64,000 nt of DNA from Burkholderia sp. FERM BP-3421 (GTDB lineage Bacteria; Pseudomonadota; Gammaproteobacteria; Burkholderiales; Burkholderiaceae), in contig NZ_CP117781.1 in the NCBI RefSeq assembly GCF_028657905.1, positions 744,001-808,000 on the forward strand, written 5' to 3'. The notes beneath the pieces were generated by a model. The model searched no databases and was not told the DNA's origin. It saw only the letters and a program-made list of their open reading frames with translations. Of the stretch, positions 26,198 to 34,669 are shown piece after piece. How positions within the stretch are numbered: the stretch's first letter is position 1; the number at the start of each line of letters is the position of its first letter. The translations under genes were made by a program, and so were the position numbers.

Positions 26198-27157
26198 ATG
26201 AAAACACTCGAGTACATCGATTCGCACACGGGCGGTGAACCTACCCGCCTCGTCGTGTCGGGGGGGCCGGATCTCGGCGGCGGCGCGCTGGCCGAGCGGC
26301 TCGAACGCTTTCGCGCGGAGCATGACGACTGGCGCGCGGCGATCGTCACGGAGCCGCGCGGCTCCGACGTGGTGGTCGGCGCCCTGCTGTGCGAGCCGGT
26401 CGATCCCGGCTGTGCCGCGGGCGTCATTTTCTTCAACAACGTCGGCTATCTCGGCATGTGCGGCCACGGCACGATCGGCCTCGTCCGCTCGCTCGCGCAC
26501 CTGGGGCGCATCGGGCCGGGCGCGCACCGGATCGAGACGCCGGTGGGCGTCGTCGAGGCGACGTTGAACGCCGACGGCTCGATCGCGGTGCGCAACGTGC
26601 CCGCGTATCGCTACCGTCGGGCGGTGACGGTCGACGTGCCGGCGCATGGCCCGCTCGTCGGCGACATCGCCTGGGGCGGCAACTGGTTTTTCCTGGTCGC
26701 CGAGCACGGCCGCGCGCTCGATCCCGCCCATCTCGCCGAGTTGACGGCGTTCACCTCGGCGATCCGCGACGCGCTCGTCGCGCAGGGCATCACCGGCGCG
26801 CGCGGCGCGCTGATCGATCACATCGAGCTGTTCGGTCCGCCCTCGCGCGCGGGGCTCGACAGCCGCAACTTCGTGCTGTGTCCGGGCCGCGCGTACGACC
26901 GCTCGCCGTGCGGCACCGGCACGAGCGCGAAGGCCGCGTGCCTGGCCGCCGACGGCAAGCTCGCGGCGGGCGGCGTATGGCGGCAGGAAAGCATCATCGG
27001 CAGCGTGTTCGAGGCGCGCTACGCGCCGCATCCCGAGCGCATCGAAGGCGAGCCGGCGATCGTGCCGACGCTCACCGGACGCGCGCACATCATGGCGGAA
27101 GGGCGGCTGTGCTTCGAGGCGGACGATCCGTTCGCGCGCGGCATCCGGCTGGGCTGA
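26198..27157 (+). CDS. lhpA: 4-hydroxyproline 2-epimerase
   Basis: A 319-residue member of the proline racemase family. Both catalytic cysteines are present: Cys88 in MCGHGTIG and Cys238 in DRSPCGTGTSA. The two-Cys arrangement indicates an epimerase/racemase, not the Thr-containing dehydratase branch. Context decides the substrate: the next three genes match the subunits of D-hydroxyproline dehydrogenase. It converts trans-4-hydroxy-L-proline to cis-4-hydroxy-D-proline in the cytoplasm. It overlaps the next gene by one base (TGATG), the start of a tight operon. Confidence 0.9.
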   Translation: MKTLEYIDSHTGGEPTRLVVSGGPDLGGGALAERLERFRAEHDDWRAAIVTEPRGSDVVVGALLCEPVDPGCAAGVIFFNNVGYLGMCGHGTIGLVRSLAHLGRIGPGAHRIETPVGVVEATLNADGSIAVRNVPAYRYRRAVTVDVPAHGPLVGDIAWGGNWFFLVAEHGRALDPAHLAELTAFTSAIRDALVAQGITGARGALIDHIELFGPPSRAGLDSRNFVLCPGRAYDRSPCGTGTSAKAACLAADGKLAAGGVWRQESIIGSVFEARYAPHPERIEGEPAIVPTLTGRAHIMAEGRLCFEADDPFARGIRLG

Positions 27158-28287
27158 TGGCGCGCGCGGACGTCATCGTCGTCGGCGCGGGGATCGTCGG
27201 CGCGGCGTGCGCGGCGGAGTTGGCCGCGCGCGGGCTGCGGGTCGCGGTGGTGGACTCGGGCGGGATCGGCGGCGGTGTCACGGCGGCCGGCATGGGGCAT
27301 CTCGTCGTGATGAACGATACGCCGGCCGAGTTCGCGCTGTCGCGTTATTCGCTCGAGCTGTGGCATGCGCTCGCGCCGCAGCTGCGCGAGCGCGATGCGT
27401 TCGTCCGCTGCGGCACGCTGTGGGTGGCCGCCGACGACGAGGAGCTGGCGGCGGCGCGCGCGATGCAGGCGGGCCTGGCGGCCGGGCGCGTCGCGGCGGC
27501 GCTGATCGATGCGCACGAGCTGCGCGCGCGCGAGCCCGCGCTGGCGCCCGGGCTCGCGGGCGGGCTGCTGGTCGAGCGCGACAGCATCGTCTATGCACCG
27601 GCGGCGGCCGAGTGGCTGCTGACGTGTTCGCCGGGCGCGGCGCGCATCGCATTGCACCTGCATGCCGAGGTGATCGAGGTCGAGCGCGGCGCGGTGCGGC
27701 TCGCGGGCGGCGCGCGGCTCGGCGCCGCGCAGGTCGTGCTCGCGAACGGCATCGACGCGCGGCGTTTCGCGCCCTGGCTGCCGCTCGTGCCGAAGAAGGG
27801 CCACCTGTTGGTCACCGATCGCTATCCGGGCACGCTGTCGCACCAGTTGCTGGAACTGGGCTATATCAAGAGCGCGCATCACGCGACCGGCACCTCGGTC
27901 GCGTTCAACGCGCAGCCGCGCCCGACCGGCCAGTTGCTGATCGGCTCGTCGCGGCAGTTCGACACGACCGATCCGGCGGTCGAGCTGCCGGTGCTCGCGC
28001 GCATGCTCGCGCGCGCGGCGCGCTACTTGCCGGGCCTGCCGGCGCTGCACGCGCTGCGCGCCTGGACGGGATTTCGCGCGACCACGCCCGACGGGCTGCC
28101 GCTGATCGGCCCGGCGGGGGACGCGCAGCCCGGCGTCTGGCTCGCGACCGGGCACGAGGGGCTCGGCGTGACCACCTCGCTCGCGACCGCGAAGCTGCTG
28201 GCCGCGCAGCTCTGCGGCGAGACGGCCGCGATTCCGGGCGCGCCCTACCTGCCGGCGCGCCTGTTGGCCGGAGCCTGCCATGCGTGA
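27157..28287 (+). CDS. D-hydroxyproline dehydrogenase, DAO-type FAD subunit
   Basis: A 376-residue flavoprotein of the D-amino-acid oxidase/GlyA fold. The N-terminal dinucleotide site is VIVVGAGIVGAACAAELAARG. The C-terminal FAD-contacting GLPLIGPAG and ATGHEGLGVT segments are present. It catalyses oxidation of cis-4-hydroxy-D-proline to delta-1-pyrroline-4-hydroxy-2-carboxylate, passing electrons to the companion iron-sulfur and FAD subunits. Three-component dehydrogenases of this kind are known in Pseudomonas (lhp genes). Overlaps at both ends indicate stoichiometric expression. Confidence 0.87.
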   Translation: MARADVIVVGAGIVGAACAAELAARGLRVAVVDSGGIGGGVTAAGMGHLVVMNDTPAEFALSRYSLELWHALAPQLRERDAFVRCGTLWVAADDEELAAARAMQAGLAAGRVAAALIDAHELRAREPALAPGLAGGLLVERDSIVYAPAAAEWLLTCSPGAARIALHLHAEVIEVERGAVRLAGGARLGAAQVVLANGIDARRFAPWLPLVPKKGHLLVTDRYPGTLSHQLLELGYIKSAHHATGTSVAFNAQPRPTGQLLIGSSRQFDTTDPAVELPVLARMLARAARYLPGLPALHALRAWTGFRATTPDGLPLIGPAGDAQPGVWLATGHEGLGVTTSLATAKLLAAQLCGETAAIPGAPYLPARLLAGACHA

Positions 28288-28549
28288 CGCGAACCTGATC
28301 TTGACGATCGACGGCCGGCCCTTGACGGTCGCGGCGGGCAGCACGGTGGCGGCGGCGCTGGTGCTGGCGGGCGGCGTGCGCGGCACGCGCGCGTCGGTGA
28401 GCGGCGCGCCGCGCACGATGGTGTGCGGGATGGGCGTGTGCCAGGAATGCCGCGTGACGATCGACGGCCGCGCGCATGTGCTGGCCTGCCAGACGCTCTG
28501 CCGCGACGGCATGGCGGTCGACACGACTTTCAATGGGCAAGCGGGATGA
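28280..28549 (+). CDS. D-hydroxyproline dehydrogenase, small [2Fe-2S] subunit
   Basis: An 89-residue ferredoxin-like protein. Cysteines 49, 54, 57 and 70 give the C-x4-C-x2-C-x12-C pattern (CGMGVCQEC ... LAC) of plant-type [2Fe-2S] clusters. It corresponds to the gamma subunit of heteromeric opine/hydroxyproline dehydrogenases, relaying electrons between the two flavins. It overlaps the upstream gene by eight bases and the next by four. Confidence 0.88.
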   Translation: MRDANLILTIDGRPLTVAAGSTVAAALVLAGGVRGTRASVSGAPRTMVCGMGVCQECRVTIDGRAHVLACQTLCRDGMAVDTTFNGQAG

Positions 28550-29835
28550 ATCCACATTACGACGTCGCGATCGTGGGCGCGGGGCCGGCCGGGCTGGCCG
28601 CCGCGCATGCGGCCGCGCAGCGGGGCGCGCGCGTGGCGGTGCTCGACGACAATCCGCTGCCGGGCGGCCAGATCTGGCGGCAGGGCCCGGTGTTCGGCGC
28701 GGCCGCGCCGCTGAGCGCGGCGCTGCGCGCGCTCGCGGCGCAGCCGTCGGTCACGTGGTGGCGGCGCGCGCGCGTCGCGGCGGTGCTGCCGGGCCGTGCG
28801 CTGCTCGTCGACGCCGACGACGCGGGCGGGGTCAGGCTTGGCTACGCGCGCCTGATACTCGCGACCGGCGCGCGCGAGCGCCTGCTGCCGTGCCCGGGCT
28901 GGACGCTGCCCGGCGCGACGGGCGCGGGCGGGCTGCAGGCCCTGATCAAGGGCGGCATGCCGGTGCGCGGCGAGCGCATCGTGATCGCGGGCAGCGGGCC
29001 GTTGCTGGTGGCGTCGCTCGCGACCGCGCAGGCGGCCGGCGCGCAGGTGGTCGCGGTGGTCGAGCAGGCGTCGCTCGGCGCGCTGGTCCGTTTCGGGCTG
29101 TCGCTCGCGGCGACGCCGTCGAAGCTCGCGCAGGCGGCGCGCCTGACGCGCGGCTTCGCCGGCACGACCTACCTGACGGGCAGCGTCGTGCGCGAGATAC
29201 GCGGCGACGGGCGCGTGCAGGCGGTGGTGGTCGAGACGCCGCGCGGCACGCGCGTGATTCCGTGCGACCGGGTTGCCTGCGGCTATGGCCTCGCGCCCAA
29301 CACCGGGCTCGCACGCGCACTGGGCTGCGCGCTCGACGACGATGCGATCGCCGTCGACGCGGAGCAGCGCACCTCGGTCGACGCCATCTACGCGGCGGGC
29401 GAGTGCACGGGCGTGGGCGGCATGGAGTTGGCGCGCGTCGAGGGCGAACTGGCCGGCTGGGCGGCCGCCGGCGCGACCGCGAGCGACTGGGCCGCGCCGC
29501 CCCTCGCGCGGCTGCGGCGCAGCCGCGACGCCTGGCGCGGCTTCGCGGCGCGCGTCGCGCGCGCGTTCGAACTGAGCGACGCGGCGCGCGCGCTGCCGGC
29601 CGACGATACCGTGCTGTGCCGCTGCGAGGATGTCACGGTGGGCGCGGTGCGCGTCCATGCGAGCGCGCGCGAGGCGAAGCTGCAGACCCGCTGCGGGATG
29701 GGGGCGTGCCAGGGGCGGATATGCGGCGCGGCGCTGCGCACCTATTTCGATTGGGACGAGGCGACGCCGCGTCCGCCGTTCGCGCCGATGCCGATCGCCA
29801 CGCTGTGCGCGGCGGCCGACGAGGCGCTTCTATAA
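28546..29835 (+). CDS. D-hydroxyproline dehydrogenase, FAD/BFD-type large subunit
   Basis: A 429-residue NAD(P)/FAD-type oxidoreductase. The N-terminal Rossmann motif is VAIVGAGPAGLAAAH. A second nucleotide motif IVIAGSGPLLVA lies mid-protein. The C-terminus holds a BFD-like [2Fe-2S] segment with CRCED and RCGMGACQGRIC. This architecture is that of the alpha subunit of opine oxidase-like and hydroxyproline dehydrogenases. It completes the three-subunit enzyme and passes electrons onward, probably to the respiratory chain. The ATGA overlap with the ferredoxin gene fixes the start. Confidence 0.88.
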   Translation: MNPHYDVAIVGAGPAGLAAAHAAAQRGARVAVLDDNPLPGGQIWRQGPVFGAAAPLSAALRALAAQPSVTWWRRARVAAVLPGRALLVDADDAGGVRLGYARLILATGARERLLPCPGWTLPGATGAGGLQALIKGGMPVRGERIVIAGSGPLLVASLATAQAAGAQVVAVVEQASLGALVRFGLSLAATPSKLAQAARLTRGFAGTTYLTGSVVREIRGDGRVQAVVVETPRGTRVIPCDRVACGYGLAPNTGLARALGCALDDDAIAVDAEQRTSVDAIYAAGECTGVGGMELARVEGELAGWAAAGATASDWAAPPLARLRRSRDAWRGFAARVARAFELSDAARALPADDTVLCRCEDVTVGAVRVHASAREAKLQTRCGMGACQGRICGAALRTYFDWDEATPRPPFAPMPIATLCAAADEALL

Positions 29836-29869
29836 TCGACACGATGCCTACCGATGCGCGAGACCCGGG

Positions 29870-30667
29870 ATGATGACCTTGCTTGCCGTACCGCCTGCGA
29901 CCTTGCCTGACTCAGCGCGCCCCATGCCGGACGACGGGGGCTTCGCGGCGATGCTCGCGCATTTCTCGCTGCTCGAACCGGTGTTCGACGCGCTGCCCGA
30001 CGTCGCGTTCTTCGTGAAGGACGTGAACGCGCGCTACGCGCTCGTCAACCGCACGCTGGCGCTGCGCTGCGGCTACAAGGACAAGCGCGCGCTGTATGGC
30101 AAGGCCGCCGACGAGGTGTTTCCGCGGCGTTTCGGCCGCAGCTACGTCGAGCAGGACATCGCGATCATCGGCGCGGGCCAGCAGTTGACCGACCAGCTCG
30201 AACTGCATCTTTACCCGGGCCGCCAGCCCGGCTGGTGCCTGACCTGCAAGGAGCCGCTGCGCGACGCGCGGGGGCGGGTGGTGGGGCTCGTGGGCATTTC
30301 GCGCGACCTGAAGGCGCATGAAGGGTCGCATCCGGCGTACAGCCGGCTCGCCGACGTGGTGCAGTACATCCAGGAGCATTACGTGCAGCCGCTCAACCTC
30401 AAGTATCTGGCGGGCATGGCGGGGATGTCGGTCGCGCAGCTCGAGCGCTATTTCCACAAGGTGTTCCACCTGACGCCGCGCCAGGTGCTGCTCAAGACGC
30501 GCCTCGACGCGGCGACCGCGCTGCTCGTCAGCCACGACAAGGTGACGGACGTGGCGGCGCTGTGCGGCTACACGGACCATAGCGCGTTTACGCGGCAGTT
30601 CAAGGCGACGGTGGGGGTGACGCCGACCGAGTATCGGCTGATGTTGCAGGGGGAGCGTGGCGCGTAG
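29870..30667 (+). CDS. PAS-AraC family transcriptional regulator
   Basis: A 265-residue regulator. Residues about 33-145 form a PAS domain (VFDALPDVAFFVKDVNARY, then LVGISRDLKAHE). Residues about 155-262 are an AraC/XylS DNA-binding domain with two helix-turn-helix units (LKYLAGMAGMSVAQLERYF; VTDVAALCGYTDHSAFTRQF) and the closing PTEYR. It lies 34 bases after the hydroxyproline dehydrogenase operon, on the same strand, so it is the likely regulator of that pathway. A PAS sensor in place of the usual cupin fold suggests binding of a small ring compound. Either of two adjacent ATGs (29870, 29873) may be the start. Confidence 0.85.
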   Translation: MMTLLAVPPATLPDSARPMPDDGGFAAMLAHFSLLEPVFDALPDVAFFVKDVNARYALVNRTLALRCGYKDKRALYGKAADEVFPRRFGRSYVEQDIAIIGAGQQLTDQLELHLYPGRQPGWCLTCKEPLRDARGRVVGLVGISRDLKAHEGSHPAYSRLADVVQYIQEHYVQPLNLKYLAGMAGMSVAQLERYFHKVFHLTPRQVLLKTRLDAATALLVSHDKVTDVAALCGYTDHSAFTRQFKATVGVTPTEYRLMLQGERGA

Positions 30668-30687
30668 CCGCGCGGCGCCATGCAAAC

Positions 30688-30706
30688 GGCCGGCGCAAGG
30701 CCGGCC
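30688..30706. terminator. GC hairpin between convergent genes
   Basis: GGCCGGC and GCCGGCC form a 7-bp perfect stem around GCAAG, between the regulator and the convergent small gene. There is no T-tract, so intrinsic termination is uncertain. Confidence 0.4.
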
Positions 30707-30734
30707 GGATCGGGTGGGATGCGGGCGTCGCCGC

Positions 30735-31004
30735 TCAGCGGTAGCCGAGCCCCTTCAGGACGGCGCTGCCGTCGGCGGTCAGGCGGAAGCTGGGTACGGC
30801 GTCGGCGTCGGCGCCGGCATTCACCATCTCGATGAGGCCGGCTTCCTGCAGTGCGGGCAGCTCGGGTTTCGCGCTGGCGCTGATCGGGGCGTGCAGCAGG
30901 ACCAGCAGCGTTGCGATTTCGTGATGGCTGAGCAGGCGGCGCAGCATCGTCTTCCTGGCCTGGGGGACGGCCTGGCGGTCCGCGGGTGTTTCAACGGCGC
31001 TCAT
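30735..31004 (-). CDS. Small protein, paralogue of the gene at 507-755
   Basis: An 89-residue protein sharing the HE(M/I)A(A/T)L..LL.HAPI core, the EAGL(V/I)E turn and the C-terminal T..G.AVL.(G/A)LG with the protein at 507-755, with an extra 15-20 N-terminal residues. It is predicted to be a small helical globular protein. Ribosome site AGGAGG lies just upstream. It sits alone between the hydroxyproline regulator and the quinate cluster. Function unknown; two copies in one 64-kb window indicate a lineage-specific family. Confidence 0.68.
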   Translation of the reverse strand: MSAVETPADRQAVPQARKTMLRRLLSHHEIATLLVLLHAPISASAKPELPALQEAGLIEMVNAGADADAVPSFRLTADGSAVLKGLGYR

Positions 31005-31159
31005 GGCTTACCTCCTGTCTGGATATGGTTGCGGATGGTGCCGGCCAAAGCTTAAACGATTCTTAAAACCGCCGCTCGCGACCGTCCGGCGCCCGCTTGA
31101 TCGATGACAGAATGTAACGGCGGCCGGCCCGGCCGGAACCGGATCCACGCCGCCAGCGC

Positions 31160-33063
31160 TCAATCCGCGGGCGCGCGCCGCTGCGCCTGCGCGGCGAGCC
31201 GCACCGCCGCGTTGGCCGCGCCGTAGCCGTCGTAGCCGCCGCGCCGCTCGACCAGTTCGAACGAAAAGCGCTCGTCGATCCGCTCCGTATACGCATGCAG
31301 GAACTCGCCGCCGGCGTCGTCGCGGTCGTACAGCAGGTGATGGCGGCGCAGCGTGTCGAGACGCGCGTCGCACAGCGCGTAGCGCGCGGCGAGGTCGTCG
31401 TAGTAGTTCGACGGGATGCGCAGGAACGGCACGCCGTCCGCCATGAAGGCCGCGACCGCGCGCACGATGTCGTCGGTGCGGAACGCGACGTGGTTGAGGC
31501 CCGGCCCGTGGTAGCGGTCCAGCGCATGCGCGACCGCTGTGTGGCGATCGACCGAGGCGTTGAACACCATCCGCACCGAGCCGTCGGCGCTGCGCACCGC
31601 TCGGCTGCGCATCAGTCCATAAGGGTCAGGTACCAGCCAGTCGCGCTCCGCGTCGAAGCCGAACGCGGCCCGGAAGTAGAGCACCCAGGTGTCGAGCGCG
31701 TCGGCGGGCAACGAGAGGCACACATGGTCGATCGCGGCGAGGGGGCCGACCTCGGCCGGGCCGTCGATGTCGGTCAGCACGAAATCGGATTCATACAGGG
31801 TTGGCGCGCCGGGCGCTTCGTCGACGAAATAGTGAAGGCTGCCGTCGGGCGCCCGCACGCCGGGCAGCACCCGCTCGTCGGGGCCGATCCGCCCGTCGAA
31901 CGGGGGCGTGGCCGTAGCCGGCCGCGCGTTCGAACGCGACGGCGGCATCGTCGACGCGAAACGCGGATGCGCAGAGCGACAGGCCGTGTTTCTGGAAGAA
32001 CGCCTCGGCGAACGTGTCGCGCTCGGCGTTCAGCACGATCGACGCGGCGCCGTGCTGGTAGAGCAGCACGTCCTTCGAGCGATGCCGGCCCGCGGGCCGG
32101 AAGCGCAGCCGTTCGAGCCAGCCGCCGATTTTCGCGGCGGCCGCGGCGTCCACCGCGAATTCGATGAACTGGAGGCCGACGTGGGCGGGCGCGGCGGGCG
32201 GCCCGAACAGCGGCTGGGCGGCGGCGGGGGCGTGGCCGTCGGCGGCGAGGCGCAGGCGGGCCTGCTCCTCCAGGTACAGCAGGGACCGATAGCCGTCGGC
32301 CGCGCTCGATGCGGTCGGCGCGGCGCGCAGGCCGTCGTTGAAGATTTCCAGCGACAGCGGCCCGGTATAGCCGGCCTCGATCACGCGCGCGGCGAAGCCG
32401 GCGAGGTCGAAATCGCCCTGGCCCGGGAAAGAGCGGTAGTGACGGCTCCATTCGATCACGTCCATGGCGAGCCGGGGGGGCGTCGGCAAGCTGCACGAAG
32501 GCGATGCGCGAACCGGGGATCGACGCGATGCCGTCGGGCGCGTCGCCGATCGCGAGCGTGTGGAAGCTGTCCAGCGCGAGCCCGAGATGCGGATGGTTCA
32601 CGGCGTCGACGAGCCGCCACGCGTGCGCGTAGGTGTTGACCACGCGTCCCCAGGCGAGCGCCTCGTAGGCGGCGACGACGCCTGCTTGCGCGGCGGCGTC
32701 CGCGAGCGCGCCCAGTTGGTCGGCCAGCAACGCGTCGCCGGCGAGGGCGTCGGGCGACGCGTTGCTGCAGACGAGGAGCCGGTCGGCCCCCAACGCGTGC
32801 ATCAGCGCGAACTTGCGCTTCAGGCGTTCGAGATTGCGTGCGAGCTGCGCGGGCGGCACGCCCTCGAAATCGCGGAACGGCTGGAACAGCACGATCTCGA
32901 GGCCGAGATCGGCGGCGATGCGCCGGACCTCGGCGGGCGATCCGTCGAAGTAGAGGAGATCGTTCTCGAAGATCTCGACGCCGTCGAAGCCGGCCGCGCG
33001 GATGGCCTTGAGTTTCTCGACGAGCGTGCCGGACAGCGAGACGGTGGCGATCGAGCGCTTCAT
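31160..33063 (-). pseudogene. quiC: 3-dehydroshikimate dehydratase QuiC, two frameshifts
   Basis: Three consecutive frames together give a 633-residue QuiC-like protein, the normal length for the bifunctional type. The N-terminal part (from ATG 33063, KRSIATVSLSGTLVEKLKAI) is a TIM-barrel sugar-isomerase-like 3-dehydroshikimate dehydratase. The C-terminal part is a vicinal-oxygen-chelate domain like 4-hydroxyphenylpyruvate dioxygenase (IDHVCLSLP, GLNHVAFRTDDI). Breaks fall at a seven-G run (32474-32480) and a five-G run (31902-31906); dropping one base at each restores one open frame. The enzyme makes protocatechuate from 3-dehydroshikimate. It is divergent from aroQ. Sequence error and true inactivation cannot be separated here. 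Confidence 0.8.
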
Positions 33064-33174
33064 GGGGAGGCCTGTCGAAAGGGGATGGCGCGCCGGAGCC
33101 GAGCCGCAGTGAACCATTCGGACACATCGGGTCGGTGCGTTATCCCATATTTATCGGGGTATTACACATGCATT

Positions 33175-33199
33175 GTACAAACTAACTAGATCGTACAAA
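33175..33199. promoter_or_regulatory. Direct repeats in the quiC-aroQ divergent region
   Basis: GTACAAA occurs at 33175-33181 and 33193-33199, 18 bases apart, in the A/T-richest part of the 250-base divergent region. It is a plausible activator site for quinate/shikimate induction; no regulator gene is adjacent. Confidence 0.4.
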
Positions 33200-33313
33200 T
33201 TATCGCAAACCCGGAAAGACAACGCGTGGGAGGCGGGTGCACACTGGCGCCGAATCCCATTGCGAGGCGTGCGATCGGCTGGCGATCCGCGCCCGATTTC
33301 CGGAGTGTCCGAC

Positions 33314-33769
33314 ATGAACAAGCCGACGGTGCTGGTGTTGAACGGCCCGAACCTGAACCTGCTGGGGACGCGCGAGCCTCACATCTACGGCGTGGAGACG
33401 CTGCCGGACGTCGAGCGCCGCTGCGCGGCCGAGGCGGACGCGCTCGGCCTCGCGCTCGAATGGCGGCAGTCGAACGCCGAGCACGTGCTGATCGACTGGC
33501 TGCACGATGCGCGCACGCGCGTGCATGGCGTCGTGATCAATCCCGCCGCCTATACCCACACCTCGGTTGCGCTGGCCGATGCGCTCGCGGCGCTCGGCCT
33601 GCCGGTGATCGAAGTGCATATCTCGAACATCCATCGTCGCGAGGCGTTCCGTCACCATTCGTTCGTCTCGGCGGTGGCCGACGGCGTGATCTGCGGGTGC
33701 GGCACCGACGGCTATCTGCTGGCGCTGCGCCGGATGGCGACGCTGGTGTCGCAAGGCGGTGCGCGATGA
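33314..33769 (+). CDS. aroQ: Type II 3-dehydroquinate dehydratase
   Basis: A 151-residue protein with all type II hallmarks: VLNGPNLNLLGTREPHIYG at the start with the active-site Asn, Arg and Tyr of the lid loop, NPAAYTHTSVAL, and EVHISNIHRREAFRHHS carrying the catalytic His. It interconverts 3-dehydroquinate and 3-dehydroshikimate. In this cluster, next to quiC and a quinate/shikimate dehydrogenase, it probably serves catabolism rather than aromatic amino-acid synthesis. The ATG at 33314 is the conserved MNKPTVLVLNGPN start. It overlaps the next gene by four bases (ATGA). Confidence 0.93.
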   Translation: MNKPTVLVLNGPNLNLLGTREPHIYGVETLPDVERRCAAEADALGLALEWRQSNAEHVLIDWLHDARTRVHGVVINPAAYTHTSVALADALAALGLPVIEVHISNIHRREAFRHHSFVSAVADGVICGCGTDGYLLALRRMATLVSQGGAR

Positions 33770-34620
33770 GCGCGGGTTCGTACCTGATCGGGCTGGTCGG
33801 CGCGGGCATCGGCGGCTCGCTGTCGCCGGCGATGCACGAGGAGGAAGGCCGCCGGCAGGGCTTCAACTACGTCTATCGCCGCATCGATCTCGATGGGCTC
33901 GGGCTCGCGCCCGACGCGCTGCCGGAATTGCTCGTCGCGGCGGAGCGGATGGGATTCGACGGACTCAACATCACGCACCCGTGCAAGCAGCGCGTGATCG
34001 CCTGCGTCGACACCCTGTCCGACGAGGCGCGCGCGCTGGGCGCGGTCAACACGGTGCGCTTCGACGGCGGCCGGCGGATCGGTCACAACACCGACTGGTC
34101 GGGCTTCGCGAAATCGTTCCGGCGCGGGCTGCCGGGCGCATCGCTCGACAGCGTGGTGCAGCTCGGCGCGGGCGGCGCGGGCGCGGCTGTCGCGCATGCG
34201 GCGCTGACGCTCGGCGCGCGCGCGCTCACGCTGTTCGACGTCGATCCGGCGCGCGCGCAGACGCTGGCCGCCGACCTGCAGGCGCGATTTCCCGCCGCGC
34301 GGCTCGTCGCGGGCGGCGAGCTGGACGCCGCGCTCGCCCAGGCGAGCGGCCTGATCCACGCGAGCCCGACCGGCATGCTCGGCCATCCGGGCCTGCCGCT
34401 GCCGGCGCGACTGCTGCATCCGCGCCTGTGGGTCGCGGACATCGTCTATTTCCCGCTCGTCACCGAATTGATCGCCGCCGCGCGCGCGCTTGGCTGCCGG
34501 ACGCTGACGGGTGGAGGGATGGCGGTCTATCAGGCCGTCGACGCGTTCGAAATCTTCACCGGCCGCGCGCCGGACGCCGAGCGGATGTTCGCGCACTTCC
34601 AGGCGCTCGTCGCAGGCTGA
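33766..34620 (+). CDS. Shikimate/quinate dehydrogenase, AroE family
   Basis: A 284-residue NAD(P)-dependent dehydrogenase. The substrate domain holds GGSLSPAMHE and GLNITHPCKQ with the catalytic Lys, plus HNTDWSGF. The nucleotide-binding loop is QLGAGGAGAAVAHA, followed by FDVDPARA with Asp at the end of beta-2, which favours NAD over NADP. That, the HPCKQ variant and the operon context point to the catabolic shikimate/quinate dehydrogenase branch. It converts shikimate (or quinate) to the 3-dehydro form. It is translated together with aroQ. Confidence 0.88.
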   Translation: MSAGSYLIGLVGAGIGGSLSPAMHEEEGRRQGFNYVYRRIDLDGLGLAPDALPELLVAAERMGFDGLNITHPCKQRVIACVDTLSDEARALGAVNTVRFDGGRRIGHNTDWSGFAKSFRRGLPGASLDSVVQLGAGGAGAAVAHAALTLGARALTLFDVDPARAQTLAADLQARFPAARLVAGGELDAALAQASGLIHASPTGMLGHPGLPLPARLLHPRLWVADIVYFPLVTELIAAARALGCRTLTGGGMAVYQAVDAFEIFTGRAPDAERMFAHFQALVAG

Positions 34621-34669
34621 AGCCGGCTGGTCCGGCCTTGCTCTCAAACACAAACAGGAGACAGACACG

